The notes under the pieces: model-generated
The model's database searches: none
What the model was told of the DNA's origin: nothing
Seen by the model: only the letters and a program-made list of their open reading frames with translations
Made by a program: the position numbers and the translations under genes
Shown: one piece after another, positions 1 to 9,214 of the stretch
Position numbering within the stretch: the first letter of the stretch is position 1
Layout: each line of letters starts with the position of its first letter
Source: Myxacorys californica WJT36-NPBG1
GTDB lineage: Bacteria; Cyanobacteriota; Cyanobacteriia; Leptolyngbyales; Leptolyngbyaceae
Assembly (NCBI GenBank): GCA_019359315.1
Contig: JAHHHO010000008.1
Coordinates: forward strand, 62,001 to 126,000
Direction of reading: 5' to 3'
Length of the DNA stretch: 64,000 nucleotides

Positions 1-322
1 CAGTTTGGAGGACATAGACGCTCCTATGACAGAGAGAGGACAAAGCAAACCGAAAGTGGACTCATTCAACGCAGGTTTGCCGATTAAACTTTACAGGAAC
101 TCGGCCTATAGCGAGTAACCTATTTGGGTGAGAATACAGAACTGCATCTTTACGGATACTTTACATCTGATTCTAGAGCCTTGGGTGCCTCACTATATAG
201 CTTTAAGAACTCTTCATAAAGAATTAGGTGAACGTACTCTGTATCACTGGTATATGCAAGAGTTATAGAAATGTTCCGGAAATCGTTCGTTATTCCTTGC
301 TGAAGTAAAGCAAGAGTGCTCC
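1..322. other. Left-edge stretch, possible 3' end of a gene
   Basis: One plus-strand frame is open from base 2 to a TAA at 116-118 (38 codons) and could be the C-terminus of a gene cut by the window edge. It resembles no family I recognise and is short enough to be chance. From 119 to 322 I see no gene, hairpin or repeat; this part presumably holds the promoter of the gene starting at 323. Confidence 0.25.
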
Positions 323-1969
323 ATGACAGGCTGTGATCAAATTTCTCGTAATAAGCTCCTCCCGTTTCTATGGCTCTCGCAAAGTGTCTCTCAGGGGCGG
401 AGACAACAGCAAGTGAACCAGTTTAGCTTTCATAGCTTAGGACAATTTGTATTTTGGGTCAGCTTAGGAGTTTCAACCCCTGTTTGGTCTGCGCCGATGC
501 CGCTGTCTCAGCAAATTCCGCAAAATCGTGCAGAGAAGCTAGGCACGCTTGAAGTGCGCCTAGCGCCAAAGGCGCAAGCTCCGAAGGACATAGCGCAAAG
601 CCCAACTTTCAAAAAGCTGGAGTTGTTCAACTCTGAGGCCAATCGCGTAGGAGGGGCTAAAGAGCTGGTTGAGAAGACACAGAGTGAGGAGGTACAGAGC
701 CAAATTCCCAGTTCATTTAGTCAGACTAGAATCGTTTCGCAAGGAATTCTGAATCAGCCACTACAGAATCCGCTTCAGCCTTCACCGTGTTGGCAATCCT
801 TGAGTCGATCGCGCTGCTCGTTTCAAGCGAGCCAGGCGCGATTGAAGCAAACCAATTCTGACGGTGCAAACGCCCTGCAAGCGGCGCAAGCTCTCGATCC
901 AGAATTAGGAATCTTGCGAGTCGCACCGGAGACCGAGCGATCGCAAAATGAACTGGGAACGTTGCAAGTCGCACCAGAGACCGCACAAAACAGCGAGCTA
1001 GGAACGTTGCGAGTTGAGCCAGGGATGGACGACGAGCTAGGAACGTTGCGAGTCGCACCGGAGACGGCACAGCCAGATGAACTGGGAACCCTTGCGCCCC
1101 CTGATCTTAATGCTCAGTCAATTGATGGAGCCGCCGATCCAGAATTAGGAATATTAAGGTTGCAAGAAGACACCGTTCCACAACTTCCAGAACTGCCATC
1201 TCCTACCAAGCAAGCCTCTGTTTTCTTGCTGTCACGAATCGATTATTTTCGTACCACCAATGTTTTCTCGGGCATCGATCCCACCGATGATGGGCTAATC
1301 CGCTCAGGGGTGACGCTGTTTTATGCTCCCCGACTGGGACCTAAGACATTTTTGGTTACATCGATCGATGCAAACTTGATTCGCTACACGACTCTTGGAT
1401 CGACTCGTGCTACTCGCGCTAATAGCCAAGGCTTTCTCAACTATGACGAACTCCGGTTTCGAGCGGGCATTTTTCATCAACTGACCCCTCGCATGTCGGG
1501 GGAAATCGGCTGGAGTAATCAACAACTCTTTACAGCAAAAGAAGGATTGCAAACGATCTTTAGCGGCGATCGCTTCTTAGGTGAAAATGCCCTCCGCATC
1601 GAGTTGAACCGCCAAGATCAAATTGCTCGAAAGCTGACGCTAAATACGTATTATCAGTTTCGCCTAAATTTTTCTGACCCTAACGATCGCAGCCGCCTGA
1701 TCAATTCGCTGACAACATCTTTGAGCTACGACATTACCCCGAAGCTTCAAACCGCGATCGACTATCAAGTTGCGTGGTCACACTTCACTCAGCAGTCGCG
1801 AAATGATGTATTTAACCAGCTTGTGGGGCGTCTGAGCTATACGCTCAATCGGAGCAGCCAAGTCAATGTGTTTACAGGATTTAGCTTTGGCAATTCCTCT
1901 GAGCGTAATATTGATTTTAATGGGTTTGTTTTTGGGGCAGGGCTGGTATTTAACGTGCCACTGTTCTAG
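323..1969 (+). CDS. Outer-membrane beta-barrel candidate with ELGTLRV repeats
   Basis: 548 residues. A hydrophobic stretch with small residues (about 35-57, ending in VWSAP) looks like a late signal peptide. Residues 193-282 hold six spaced copies of an (D/N)ELG(T/I)L(R/Q)V-type motif, most followed by APET, at 13-21 residue intervals; a divergent copy lies at 72-78. The rest, about 300-548, alternates polar and aromatic/hydrophobic residues and ends in a terminal phenylalanine (NVPLF), typical of outer-membrane barrels recognised by the BAM complex. I infer a secreted barrel with a periplasmic repeat region; ligand and function are unknown. It stands alone, followed by a strong hairpin. Confidence 0.7.
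   Translation: MTGCDQISRNKLLPFLWLSQSVSQGRRQQQVNQFSFHSLGQFVFWVSLGVSTPVWSAPMPLSQQIPQNRAEKLGTLEVRLAPKAQAPKDIAQSPTFKKLELFNSEANRVGGAKELVEKTQSEEVQSQIPSSFSQTRIVSQGILNQPLQNPLQPSPCWQSLSRSRCSFQASQARLKQTNSDGANALQAAQALDPELGILRVAPETERSQNELGTLQVAPETAQNSELGTLRVEPGMDDELGTLRVAPETAQPDELGTLAPPDLNAQSIDGAADPELGILRLQEDTVPQLPELPSPTKQASVFLLSRIDYFRTTNVFSGIDPTDDGLIRSGVTLFYAPRLGPKTFLVTSIDANLIRYTTLGSTRATRANSQGFLNYDELRFRAGIFHQLTPRMSGEIGWSNQQLFTAKEGLQTIFSGDRFLGENALRIELNRQDQIARKLTLNTYYQFRLNFSDPNDRSRLINSLTTSLSYDITPKLQTAIDYQVAWSHFTQQSRNDVFNQLVGRLSYTLNRSSQVNVFTGFSFGNSSERNIDFNGFVFGAGLVFNVPLF
893..1165 (+). repeat. Coding tandem repeats (ELGTLRV units)
   Basis: Six imperfect repeats of about 39-63 bp lie inside the barrel-protein gene. 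Each encodes ELG-T/I-L-R/Q-V and most add APET. The nucleotide copies are similar enough (for example gagctaggaacgttgcgagt recurs) to suggest recent duplication or copy-number drift. Confidence 0.8.
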
Positions 1970-2003
1970 GGTGAGCTTCTCACGGTGTGAAGACAAGTAT
2001 GCA

Positions 2004-2042
2004 GAACGGAGGGTAGATCAAGCATTTGTCTACCCTCCGTTC
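2004..2042. terminator. Bidirectional hairpin terminator
   Basis: A perfect 14-bp stem (GAACGGAGGGTAGA at 2004-2017 with its complement at 2029-2042) and an 11-nt loop sit between two convergent genes. A long U tract is lacking on either side, but the position suits a shared terminator. Confidence 0.75.
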
Positions 2043-2102
2043 ATCAATAGTCAGTCAAGTTTTATTAACTACTCCCCCGCCTCCAGCACAAGGCTTTAGA
2101 CA

Positions 2103-2810
2103 TCACGATCTGTAAGGGTTCAATGTTAACGACGAGTTGAGGCGCACACGCAAATCCTGTGGATTGACGACAACCACCTCATTTCGGTTGCGTCCAAGGA
2201 GCAGACCACCTAATGCACCTGCACCCGTTCCGATCAAGACTTTACCCAGCGTGATCCTCTTGTTGCCAGTGATGCCTGAAATGATGGCAGCGGCACCAGA
2301 ACCAAGTGCTGCCCCTTTTAAAAGAGAATCGGTGCTCACTCCTCGGCGGATCGTTTCTCGGCGAGTTTCGACATTAGAAATCGCATCAATTTCTTGACGA
2401 GTTCCATTCGGGAAAATCAAGGTTCTAGCGAAAAATTGCGTTCCGCCCCCAGTCGGTCGGAATTCTCCTTCTACTTTGCTGCCTGAGGGAATCAAGATCG
2501 TGCGATCGCGGTCATTGCCGCGAACGTTCACCGGCAGCGTCAAGGTTGCCTTCAGCGTTTCATTTGGAGCAACCAAAATTTTCTCCTGGTCATAGCTCAT
2601 CGGCAGCGTTGTCCCGGCAGGAATGGTGGTTCTTCCAGAGTAAACAGGTGGGGTTGAGCTTGGAGAGGGTGGGAAGAGTTGTGCCAGCGTCATGGGTGCG
2701 GGCGTGGCGGTAGCAGAACCCATCAGCGCGATCGGTGCGACAGCAGTAGAAGACATGCCGACGGTCAACGCAAGAGCAGTACTGGTTTGAAGTTTTTTCA
2801 GGTTCAGCAT
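2103..2810 (-). CDS. Exported glycine-zipper protein, function unknown
   Basis: 235 residues. The N-terminus has a signal-peptide pattern (about 1-35). A Pro/Ser-rich stretch is followed by a beta-rich part at about 60-145 with the phrases IPAGTTLP, IPSGSKVEGEF and FPNGTRQEIDA, which recall the TrbI/VirB10-like beta fold of many cyanobacterial exported proteins. A Gly/Ala-rich glycine zipper at about 165-205 suggests membrane insertion or oligomerisation. The ATG is preceded by AAGGAT at a workable distance. No conjugation genes are nearby, so I do not call it a secretion component. Confidence 0.65.
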   Translation of the reverse strand: MLNLKKLQTSTALALTVGMSSTAVAPIALMGSATATPAPMTLAQLFPPSPSSTPPVYSGRTTIPAGTTLPMSYDQEKILVAPNETLKATLTLPVNVRGNDRDRTILIPSGSKVEGEFRPTGGGTQFFARTLIFPNGTRQEIDAISNVETRRETIRRGVSTDSLLKGAALGSGAAAIISGITGNKRITLGKVLIGTGAGALGGLLLGRNRNEVVVVNPQDLRVRLNSSLTLNPYRS

Positions 2811-3270
2811 ATAGATCCTTAAGTCAGTCTGGTGGCGATTAGATCTATTGACTCTGGGGAAGAGACAGGAGTTCCTTATTATTTTAAAGAAATGAAAACT
2901 TGGATCTTCCTAAATTGAAGGGATGAGGGATAAAGGAGAAGAGACGCTTGCGGCAACGCTAACGCCAACAAGCAAGAAGCTAGACTGAATTCATTCCTGC
3001 TGCGCGTCTTGACAAAGTAGTAGAAGCAAGTAGCAAAAGACCAAGCACAATTAAAAATACTATTTCAGTCAATCTAATATTGAAAGGCAAATCCAAAATC
3101 TCTTACAAATCAACCCTTTTAGCGATTACACTCAATAAATAAGAGTGCTGGTGTACTTTCGTGCATCTGTACTGAGTCTCGTCCTCTAAGGACATCGGCA
3201 CTGGGGCTTTGGTCAAGGGTGACTGGATTCTCCACATCCCCCACCCTACACTCCATCTCGCATCTCTCTT
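2811..3270. other. Intergenic, divergent promoter region
   Basis: This 460-bp AT-rich gap separates the minus-strand exported-protein gene from sbcC. It should hold both promoters. I see no RNA gene, strong hairpin or conserved operator. Confidence 0.5.
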
Positions 3271-6200
3271 ATGATTCCGCAGTCCCTCACGCTGAGAAAT
3301 TTCCTGAGTTATCTCGACGCAACGCTCGATTTTCGAGGGCTGCACACAGCGTGCGTTTGCGGTGCGAATGGAGCAGGCAAATCGTCTCTGCTAGAGGCAA
3401 TTTCTTGGGCAATTTGGGGCGAGAGCCGGGCAACTTCAGAAGACGATGTTATTCATGTTGGGGCAAAAGAAGCAAAGGTCGAGTTCATTTTTAGCATTCA
3501 TCAGCAAACCTATCGCATTTTGCGATCGCGTCACCGCTCCCAAGGCGTTTCTCTAGAATTTCAGTCTCAAGATTCCACGGGTACACACTTCCGCTCCCTC
3601 ACCGCGAAAACGGTTCGAGCGACACAGCAACTCATTTTTGATCATCTCAAGCTGGACTACGACACCTTCGTCAACTCAGCCTATCTTCGTCAAGGGCGCG
3701 CTGATGAATTCATGCTTAAGCGCCCTGCCGAGCGCAAGCAGATTTTGGCAGACCTACTCAAGTTGCAGCAGTACGACGACCTTGCTGAACAAGCAAAAGA
3801 TCAGTCGCGCCAGTTCAAAGGACAAGTCGAACTGCTAGAGCGAAATTTGACTCGCGTTGAAGATCAGTTGCAACAGCGAGACGCGATCGCGCAAGAACGC
3901 ACCCAGCTAGAACTTGCGCTCCAGCACCTCCAAGCAGAACAAGCCGCGAGAGCAGAACACCTCCAGCACCTCCAAGCGCGTCAGCATCAGCGACAGCACT
4001 ATCAACAGCAATTGACGTGGCAACAGCAACAGCAACGCCACCTGACGCAAGATTGCCAACGGTTGCAAAAAGAGCTTGCTCAAGCCGAGCAGCAACGGCA
4101 GAGTTTAGGAATGCTGTTAGGTCAAGAAGGCGCGATCGTAGCGGGTTATGAACATTGGCAAACCCTACAAGCCCAAGAAGAAACTCTCGCTGCCAAATCG
4201 CAAGCCCATCAAATTGCTCAATCTCAACGACAACACTACCAGCAGCAGCAAACCGAAAAATTAAATACGTTGCACAGCCAGCTTCAGCAGCTTCAAACCC
4301 AAGATGCCGCCCTTGAGGAGCAACTCCAAGACATTGAACGTACGCTGACCAAAGAAGCAGATATTGCCGCCGGAGTAGAGCAGCTACAGCAGGCAAGAGC
4401 GCAACTGCAAACGCTCGATCAACGTCAACTGCAAGCCATGCCACTGATACAACGGCGACAGCAATTGCAGGCAACCCTCGATCGCGCCTCAACCCGGCTG
4501 GCAACGCGGTTAGAAGAACTCCGAACCTCTCTCCAGCAATTGCAGGCTCAGCAGCAGCGTCAACCCAACCTGCAACGGGCGGCTGTGGAAGTTGCCACTC
4601 GCATTGAAGCGTTAGAAAAATTGCAGGCGTATCAAGATCAAGTCCGCGATAAAGGACTTGAGCGACGTGCATTCATGGAACGACTTCAAGCGCAACAACG
4701 GGGCTACGAAACTCAGATTGCCGAAATTGACCATAAGATTCGACTGTTGCAAGCAGAAAATGTCATTGTTGAACCTGTTGTCTCTCGATCTGGTGAGGCG
4801 GGTGAGAGCGAATTGCTGGAGTTGCGCTCTGAGCTAACTTCGACGTTAACCCAGGCCGCAACAGTCACGAAATCTAAGCCGTCATCCTTCGTTCAATCTC
4901 AAAACTTTCCGCCCTGCCCCTTGTGCAGTCGTCCTTTGGATGAGCATCACTGGCAGCTAGTTCAACAAAAGCATCACGAGGAGAAACAGGAGGTGTTGGC
5001 GCAATTGTGGGTCGTTCGCGAACAACTCACCGTTTCTGAACGAGAAATCCAAGTGTTGCGGCAAGAGTACCTGGAGATTGATCAAAAACTTAAACAGTAT
5101 GGGCAAAATTTAGAACGGCGCGGACAATTGCAAGAGCAATTGCAAACCACAGTAGAAGCCCAAAAAAAATTAGAACAACTGAATGCAGAAGCAATTCAAG
5201 TTGACTCAACCTTAAAGTCTAGAGCGTTTGAGCAGGAGTTACAGCAAGAGCTAGAATTGCTCGATCAAAGCCTGCACCAGATCAGCTACGATGAGCGCGA
5301 CCATGCTTTAGCTCGTGGAGCAGTTGATCGCTGGCGATGGGCAGAAATCAAATTTGTTGAGATTAAGCAAGCTCGAAAACGCCAGGAACAGATTGCCAAG
5401 CGGCAGCCGGAACTGCGATCGCAAATCTCCATCCTCGAACAGCAGATCGAGGCGCTAAACCATCATCTCGCGATCGCGCTGGCTGATCGCGATCGACAGC
5501 TTGCGGAAATTGGCTACAACCTCAACCAACACAATGCGATTCGCACGGCATTGCGTAACGCTCAATCGTGGCAGCTTCGCTATCAAGAACTGTGCCAAGC
5601 CCAACAGCACTATCCTCAAGTGCAGCAACGACTTCAAGAACTCGCTCAAACGCTGCATGTCCGCAAAACCGATCTGACGACAATCATCCATCAGTGTCAA
5701 GAATTGGTTCACCTTCTGGAGCAAACCCCCGATCTGACACCCCACATTCAAACGTTGGAACAGCAAATTCAACAACAGCGACTTCAGCTTGACCAACAGA
5801 TTGTTCAACTCGGGCGAGTTCAGCAGCAGCAACAGCAGCAAGAGGCGCTGAGTCAGGAGTATGAAACGTTAGTTGCTCAACTGCAAACTGCTCGTCAGCA
5901 GAGCCGCGTTTATGGAGAACTCGCGCAAGCATTCGGCAAAAACGGGATTCAGGCGTTGATGATTGAGAACGTTTTGCCGCAGCTCGAAGCTGCCACCAAT
6001 CAAATTTTGTCTCGCCTTAGTGCCAATCAGTTACATGTCCAGTTTGTGACTCAGCGTGCCCGAAATGCCAAGTCTAAAATTACAAAGGCAATGGAGACAC
6101 TCGATATTCTGATTGCCGATGCTCACGGAACTCGGCCCTATGAAACCTATTCGGGTGGTGAAGCGTTTCGAGTTAATTTTGCGGTGCGGCTAGCGTTGGC

Positions 6201-6435
6201 GCGGTTATTGTCGCAGAGATCGGGTACAGCGCTGCAAATGCTGATTGTCGATGAAGGGTTTGGCAATCAAGACCAAGACGGCTGCGATCGCTTGATTGCG
6301 GCTATTAATGCGATCGCGCCTGAATTCGCCTGTATTCTCACCATTACTCACATGCCTTACTTCCGCGAAGCCTTCCAAGCTCGCATCGAAGTCACGAAAA
6401 CTCAAAACGGCTCACAGATTGCCTTGTGTTTGTAA
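3271..6435 (+). CDS. sbcC: Exonuclease subunit SbcC (Rad50-like ATPase)
   Basis: 1054 residues, the usual SbcC length. It forms with SbcD the SMC-like nuclease that cleaves DNA hairpins and processes ends during repair. The N-terminal ABC half has a Walker A (GANGAGKS, 31-38). Long Gln-rich coiled coils flank a zinc hook, C549-P-L-C552, which dimerises the arms. The C-terminal half carries the ABC signature (TYSGGEAFRVNFA) and Walker B (LIVDEGFGNQD). The Gln-rich coils are compositionally striking but normal for the family. No sbcD lies in the window, so the partner must be encoded elsewhere. The gene stands alone. Confidence 0.95.
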   Translation: MIPQSLTLRNFLSYLDATLDFRGLHTACVCGANGAGKSSLLEAISWAIWGESRATSEDDVIHVGAKEAKVEFIFSIHQQTYRILRSRHRSQGVSLEFQSQDSTGTHFRSLTAKTVRATQQLIFDHLKLDYDTFVNSAYLRQGRADEFMLKRPAERKQILADLLKLQQYDDLAEQAKDQSRQFKGQVELLERNLTRVEDQLQQRDAIAQERTQLELALQHLQAEQAARAEHLQHLQARQHQRQHYQQQLTWQQQQQRHLTQDCQRLQKELAQAEQQRQSLGMLLGQEGAIVAGYEHWQTLQAQEETLAAKSQAHQIAQSQRQHYQQQQTEKLNTLHSQLQQLQTQDAALEEQLQDIERTLTKEADIAAGVEQLQQARAQLQTLDQRQLQAMPLIQRRQQLQATLDRASTRLATRLEELRTSLQQLQAQQQRQPNLQRAAVEVATRIEALEKLQAYQDQVRDKGLERRAFMERLQAQQRGYETQIAEIDHKIRLLQAENVIVEPVVSRSGEAGESELLELRSELTSTLTQAATVTKSKPSSFVQSQNFPPCPLCSRPLDEHHWQLVQQKHHEEKQEVLAQLWVVREQLTVSEREIQVLRQEYLEIDQKLKQYGQNLERRGQLQEQLQTTVEAQKKLEQLNAEAIQVDSTLKSRAFEQELQQELELLDQSLHQISYDERDHALARGAVDRWRWAEIKFVEIKQARKRQEQIAKRQPELRSQISILEQQIEALNHHLAIALADRDRQLAEIGYNLNQHNAIRTALRNAQSWQLRYQELCQAQQHYPQVQQRLQELAQTLHVRKTDLTTIIHQCQELVHLLEQTPDLTPHIQTLEQQIQQQRLQLDQQIVQLGRVQQQQQQQEALSQEYETLVAQLQTARQQSRVYGELAQAFGKNGIQALMIENVLPQLEAATNQILSRLSANQLHVQFVTQRARNAKSKITKAMETLDILIADAHGTRPYETYSGGEAFRVNFAVRLALARLLSQRSGTALQMLIVDEGFGNQDQDGCDRLIAAINAIAPEFACILTITHMPYFREAFQARIEVTKTQNGSQIALCL

Positions 6436-6619
6436 ACCTATTCGATGTAAGCACTCAAAACACGGATGATTCGTTAATGCTTCAGAAGGTGCTTAAAAGA
6501 CGAGTTTTAAAGCGATCTTTTGGGGCTTGAAGCGATCGCAAATACTTCTATAGTCTTGAACCATCCGCTCCGCTTCACATTCATATCGATCTTGATCGCA
6601 AGCAAAGTAACCTTCAACT

Positions 6620-6650
6620 AAAAAAAGGCAACTCCAGTGTGGAATTGCCT
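6620..6650 (-). terminator. Rho-independent terminator of glnB
   Basis: Read on the minus strand, AGGCAA pairs with TTGCCT (6645-6650 with 6626-6631), extended inward by TTCCA/TGGAG-type pairing, and is followed directly by seven T residues (6620-6626). It lies 42 bp past the glnB stop. Confidence 0.85.
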
Positions 6651-6691
6651 GTAATGTCTGGAACAGTAAATCGATAAAAATTCAGAAGAAA

Positions 6692-7054
<363 letters not shown>

Positions 7055-7103
7055 CTATATCAACAGCATGACTCTATCTATCATCGTTACATAGATTAAG
7101 TTT

Positions 7104-7117
7104 GTAACAAGTAATAC
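7104..7117 (-). promoter_or_regulatory. NtcA binding site of glnB
   Basis: GTA-N8-TAC (GTAACAAGTAATAC on the plus strand) matches the NtcA consensus exactly and lies about 75-90 bp upstream of the glnB start. NtcA activation of glnB is well known in cyanobacteria. A -10 element at the ideal spacing is not clear; a TAGAGT lies somewhat further downstream. Confidence 0.8.
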
Positions 7118-7323
7118 ATTTTATTCCAATGTAGGAGTCACGCTGTCACACCTAATCCTAAAGTGTCCCACAATCGCACCGCGATTTGCTTAAAAAACTA
7201 TTTCAGGGTCACTACTCCGTATTTCGTTTTATCACGAAATCATTGAGATACTTCGCAATTCTCTCAAACAAATGTGATCCGTGGAAGTTTCGCAAAACCA
7301 ATCGCGGCACTTTAATCTATTCG

Positions 7324-7917
7324 TTATTTTGAAGCCGGAGACGGCAGCAGCGGACGTACGATCAAGAAGCCTGCACCAAAGGCAGTCACCACAATTAACG
7401 CGATCGCAACCCCTAACCACCATCCACTTAACTGGTTACCTGATGACTCCGACTCTGGCAAAAGCTTGCGGCGGGGCTTGCTGTCTTGCTCGATCACCAG
7501 CGTTTCAGGAGGAAACGGAGAATCGAGATTGGGCAACTTAGATAGCATCGGCGCGCGCGGAGTTACTGGGGCGGCGATTGGAGCGATCTCTAATTGAGGT
7601 AGTGTTTCAAAGCGAGACGGCGTTAAACTTTCCTCAACAACTGAGTTTCCAGCAGAGGTGCGCGAAACACTTTGAGCCGCTTGGCGCAAATTCAGCGCGG
7701 ACTGGACGGCTTTCTCAATTTCTTGATGCAAGTGCCGATTTTGCTGGGTCAACTGCTGATTTTGCTGCTTTATCTCGTCTAGAGCGGCTTTGGTCGCTTG
7801 CAGTTCGGCAGTCACTTCTCGGTAGAGTGAGATTGGAACTGAAGGAGCATAGGAAGGTGAGGACGAGGGAACTGCCTGTCCAGCGTTAGTTACATTTCGC
7901 ATGGGGTTTGAATTCAT
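7324..7917 (-). CDS. Coiled-coil protein with C-terminal membrane anchor
   Basis: 197 residues, not a family I recognise. From N to C: a Pro/Ser-rich start, a Gln-rich heptad coiled coil at about 32-80 (LKATKAALDEIKQQNQQLTQQN-like), a Pro-rich linker, a basic patch (PRRKLL), and one strongly hydrophobic segment (about 166-190, WWLGVAIALIVVTAFGAGFLIV) followed by a short tail. This suggests a single-pass, tail-anchored protein with a cytoplasmic coiled coil. It stands alone between glnB and queF. Confidence 0.65.
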   Translation of the reverse strand: MNSNPMRNVTNAGQAVPSSSPSYAPSVPISLYREVTAELQATKAALDEIKQQNQQLTQQNRHLHQEIEKAVQSALNLRQAAQSVSRTSAGNSVVEESLTPSRFETLPQLEIAPIAAPVTPRAPMLSKLPNLDSPFPPETLVIEQDSKPRRKLLPESESSGNQLSGWWLGVAIALIVVTAFGAGFLIVRPLLPSPASK

Positions 7918-8310
7918 TGGGTTCGGATCAACGTAGAAGTGAAGTTCAAAGTTGGGTTAAATCGCTAGAGGCAGTTCCACAATCGTTATGCCTGGTCATG
8001 TCTTACGTTTTTCTGCCATAAGAATAGCTGCAATTACACCAAGCAATGCGCTAATAGTCAAGGTTTTTCTGAGAAAAGTAATGTTTTTCCGTAAAACTGA
8101 GGATCTTGAGGTCGCTAGTTTGATGAGAGGGGATCACTATCAGAGATCTGGAGAAGGAAATCGGTTGTGTTCTGTAGATTCAAATTGGTTTTTATTCAAC
8201 GTTTTGCAAGTGAAGAAGGGCTAACGGCTTCGCTTATGGCTAGATTCTTATGGTTAGAGCAGAATTGATAGAATCAAAACACTGAACTATATAGACCAGG
8301 CTGGCTAGAC
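7918..8310. other. Intergenic between coiled-coil gene and queF
   Basis: This 393-bp gap holds both promoters. A 78-codon open frame (7988-8224) has unlikely composition and I do not call it. Near 8221-8245 there is a short 'ctaacggcttcgcttatggctag'-like motif of the kind scattered between cyanobacterial genes. I see no preQ1 riboswitch before queF. Confidence 0.4.
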
Positions 8311-8706
8311 ATGTCTCAAACTCAAGAAACGCAGGTAAAGTACGGAGAACGGCTGATTGAAGAAGGCAACTTAATTACGTTCCCCAATCCTCGAGCGGGA
8401 CGTCGCTATACCATCAACATTACGCTGCCTGAATTTACCTGCAAGTGTCCGTTTTCTGGCTATCCTGATTTTGCGACGATCTATGTCACCTACACGCCCG
8501 ATCAGCGTGTGGTTGAACTGAAAGCGATTAAGCTGTACATCAATAGCTACCGCGATCGCTATATCTCCCACGAAGAAGCCGCCAACCAAATTTTAGATGA
8601 CATCGTAGCGGCTTGCGATCCGCTCGAAATCACAGTGAAAGCAGACTATACACCGCGGGGCAACGTTCACACCGTCGTCGAAGTGACGCACAGCAAAGCG
8701 GTCTAA
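8311..8706 (+). CDS. queF: NADPH-dependent 7-cyano-7-deazaguanine reductase
   Basis: 131 residues, the short unimodular QueF type. It reduces preQ0 to preQ1 in queuosine biosynthesis. The active-site segment is FTCKCPFSGYPDF; Cys46, just before Pro, is the expected thioimide-forming cysteine. ELKAIKLYINSYRDR matches the substrate/NADPH-binding helix region with the QueF E-(L/S)K-S/A-x-KLY signature. The end of the gene faces a convergent DUF2809 gene 13 bp away. No other queuosine genes are adjacent. Confidence 0.95.
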   Translation: MSQTQETQVKYGERLIEEGNLITFPNPRAGRRYTINITLPEFTCKCPFSGYPDFATIYVTYTPDQRVVELKAIKLYINSYRDRYISHEEAANQILDDIVAACDPLEITVKADYTPRGNVHTVVEVTHSKAV

Positions 8707-8719
8707 GCTATTCTTAAGT

Positions 8720-9109
8720 TTAAGCCATCCTTTGCCAGCGGCGCAGTCCCTCTAGCCACAGCCACCCCATCACACTGCCGATGAAGTAGGGCGGAAAATC
8801 TGACCAGGAAAAGGTATTGCCAAGCACAAGCCGTCCGGGAAGGGTGGCGCGAAGGGCTTGAAGCCATGATGGTTGCCAGAGTTGCAGCACCTCGATCGCA
8901 CAGGTGGCAAGACTGACTGCGATCGCAATTCTCAATGGCGGTATTTTGGGATAGAGAAGCTGAACCAGCAAAATCCAAAACACTTCATAGGCAAGGCTGC
9001 CCAGAGCGTCGTGAAGACTGTTAGGCAGCCAACCCTGGGAAAATCGAACCCCATACCCAACTGGAATAATGAACAAAATGCTGACCAGCAATGCAACGCG
9101 GTAGGGCAT
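8720..9109 (-). CDS. DUF2809 family integral membrane protein
   Basis: 129 residues with about four hydrophobic segments (4-22, 33-53, 58-77, 100-120) and short basic loops. The WFSQGWLPNSLHDALGSLAYE- and EVLQLWQPSWLQALR-like phrases match the DUF2809 family of small bacterial membrane proteins, whose function is unknown. The ATG at 9109 is the only sensible start. It is downstream of kaiC on the same strand, 105 bp away, so it could be read through from the clock operon, though nothing links it to clock function. Confidence 0.75.
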   Translation of the reverse strand: MPYRVALLVSILFIIPVGYGVRFSQGWLPNSLHDALGSLAYEVFWILLVQLLYPKIPPLRIAIAVSLATCAIEVLQLWQPSWLQALRATLPGRLVLGNTFSWSDFPPYFIGSVMGWLWLEGLRRWQRMA

Positions 9110-9214
9110 AAGACGCGCAATTAGAAACGTAGAGTCGGCGTTCGTACTTAATCGATTAAAGTCCAGCGACTAAAATTCAGTGATTAAAGTTAAGCCAAGA
9201 TTAGCCGCCCTAAA

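Noticed and set aside
3815-4672. 285-codon open frame antisense to sbcC
   Set aside because: It is Ala/Val/Leu-rich because it mirrors the Gln-rich coiled coil of SbcC on the other strand; no start signal or family resemblance.
7988-8224. 78-codon open frame upstream of queF
   Set aside because: No recognisable sequence, no ribosome site, and it overlaps the presumed promoter region.
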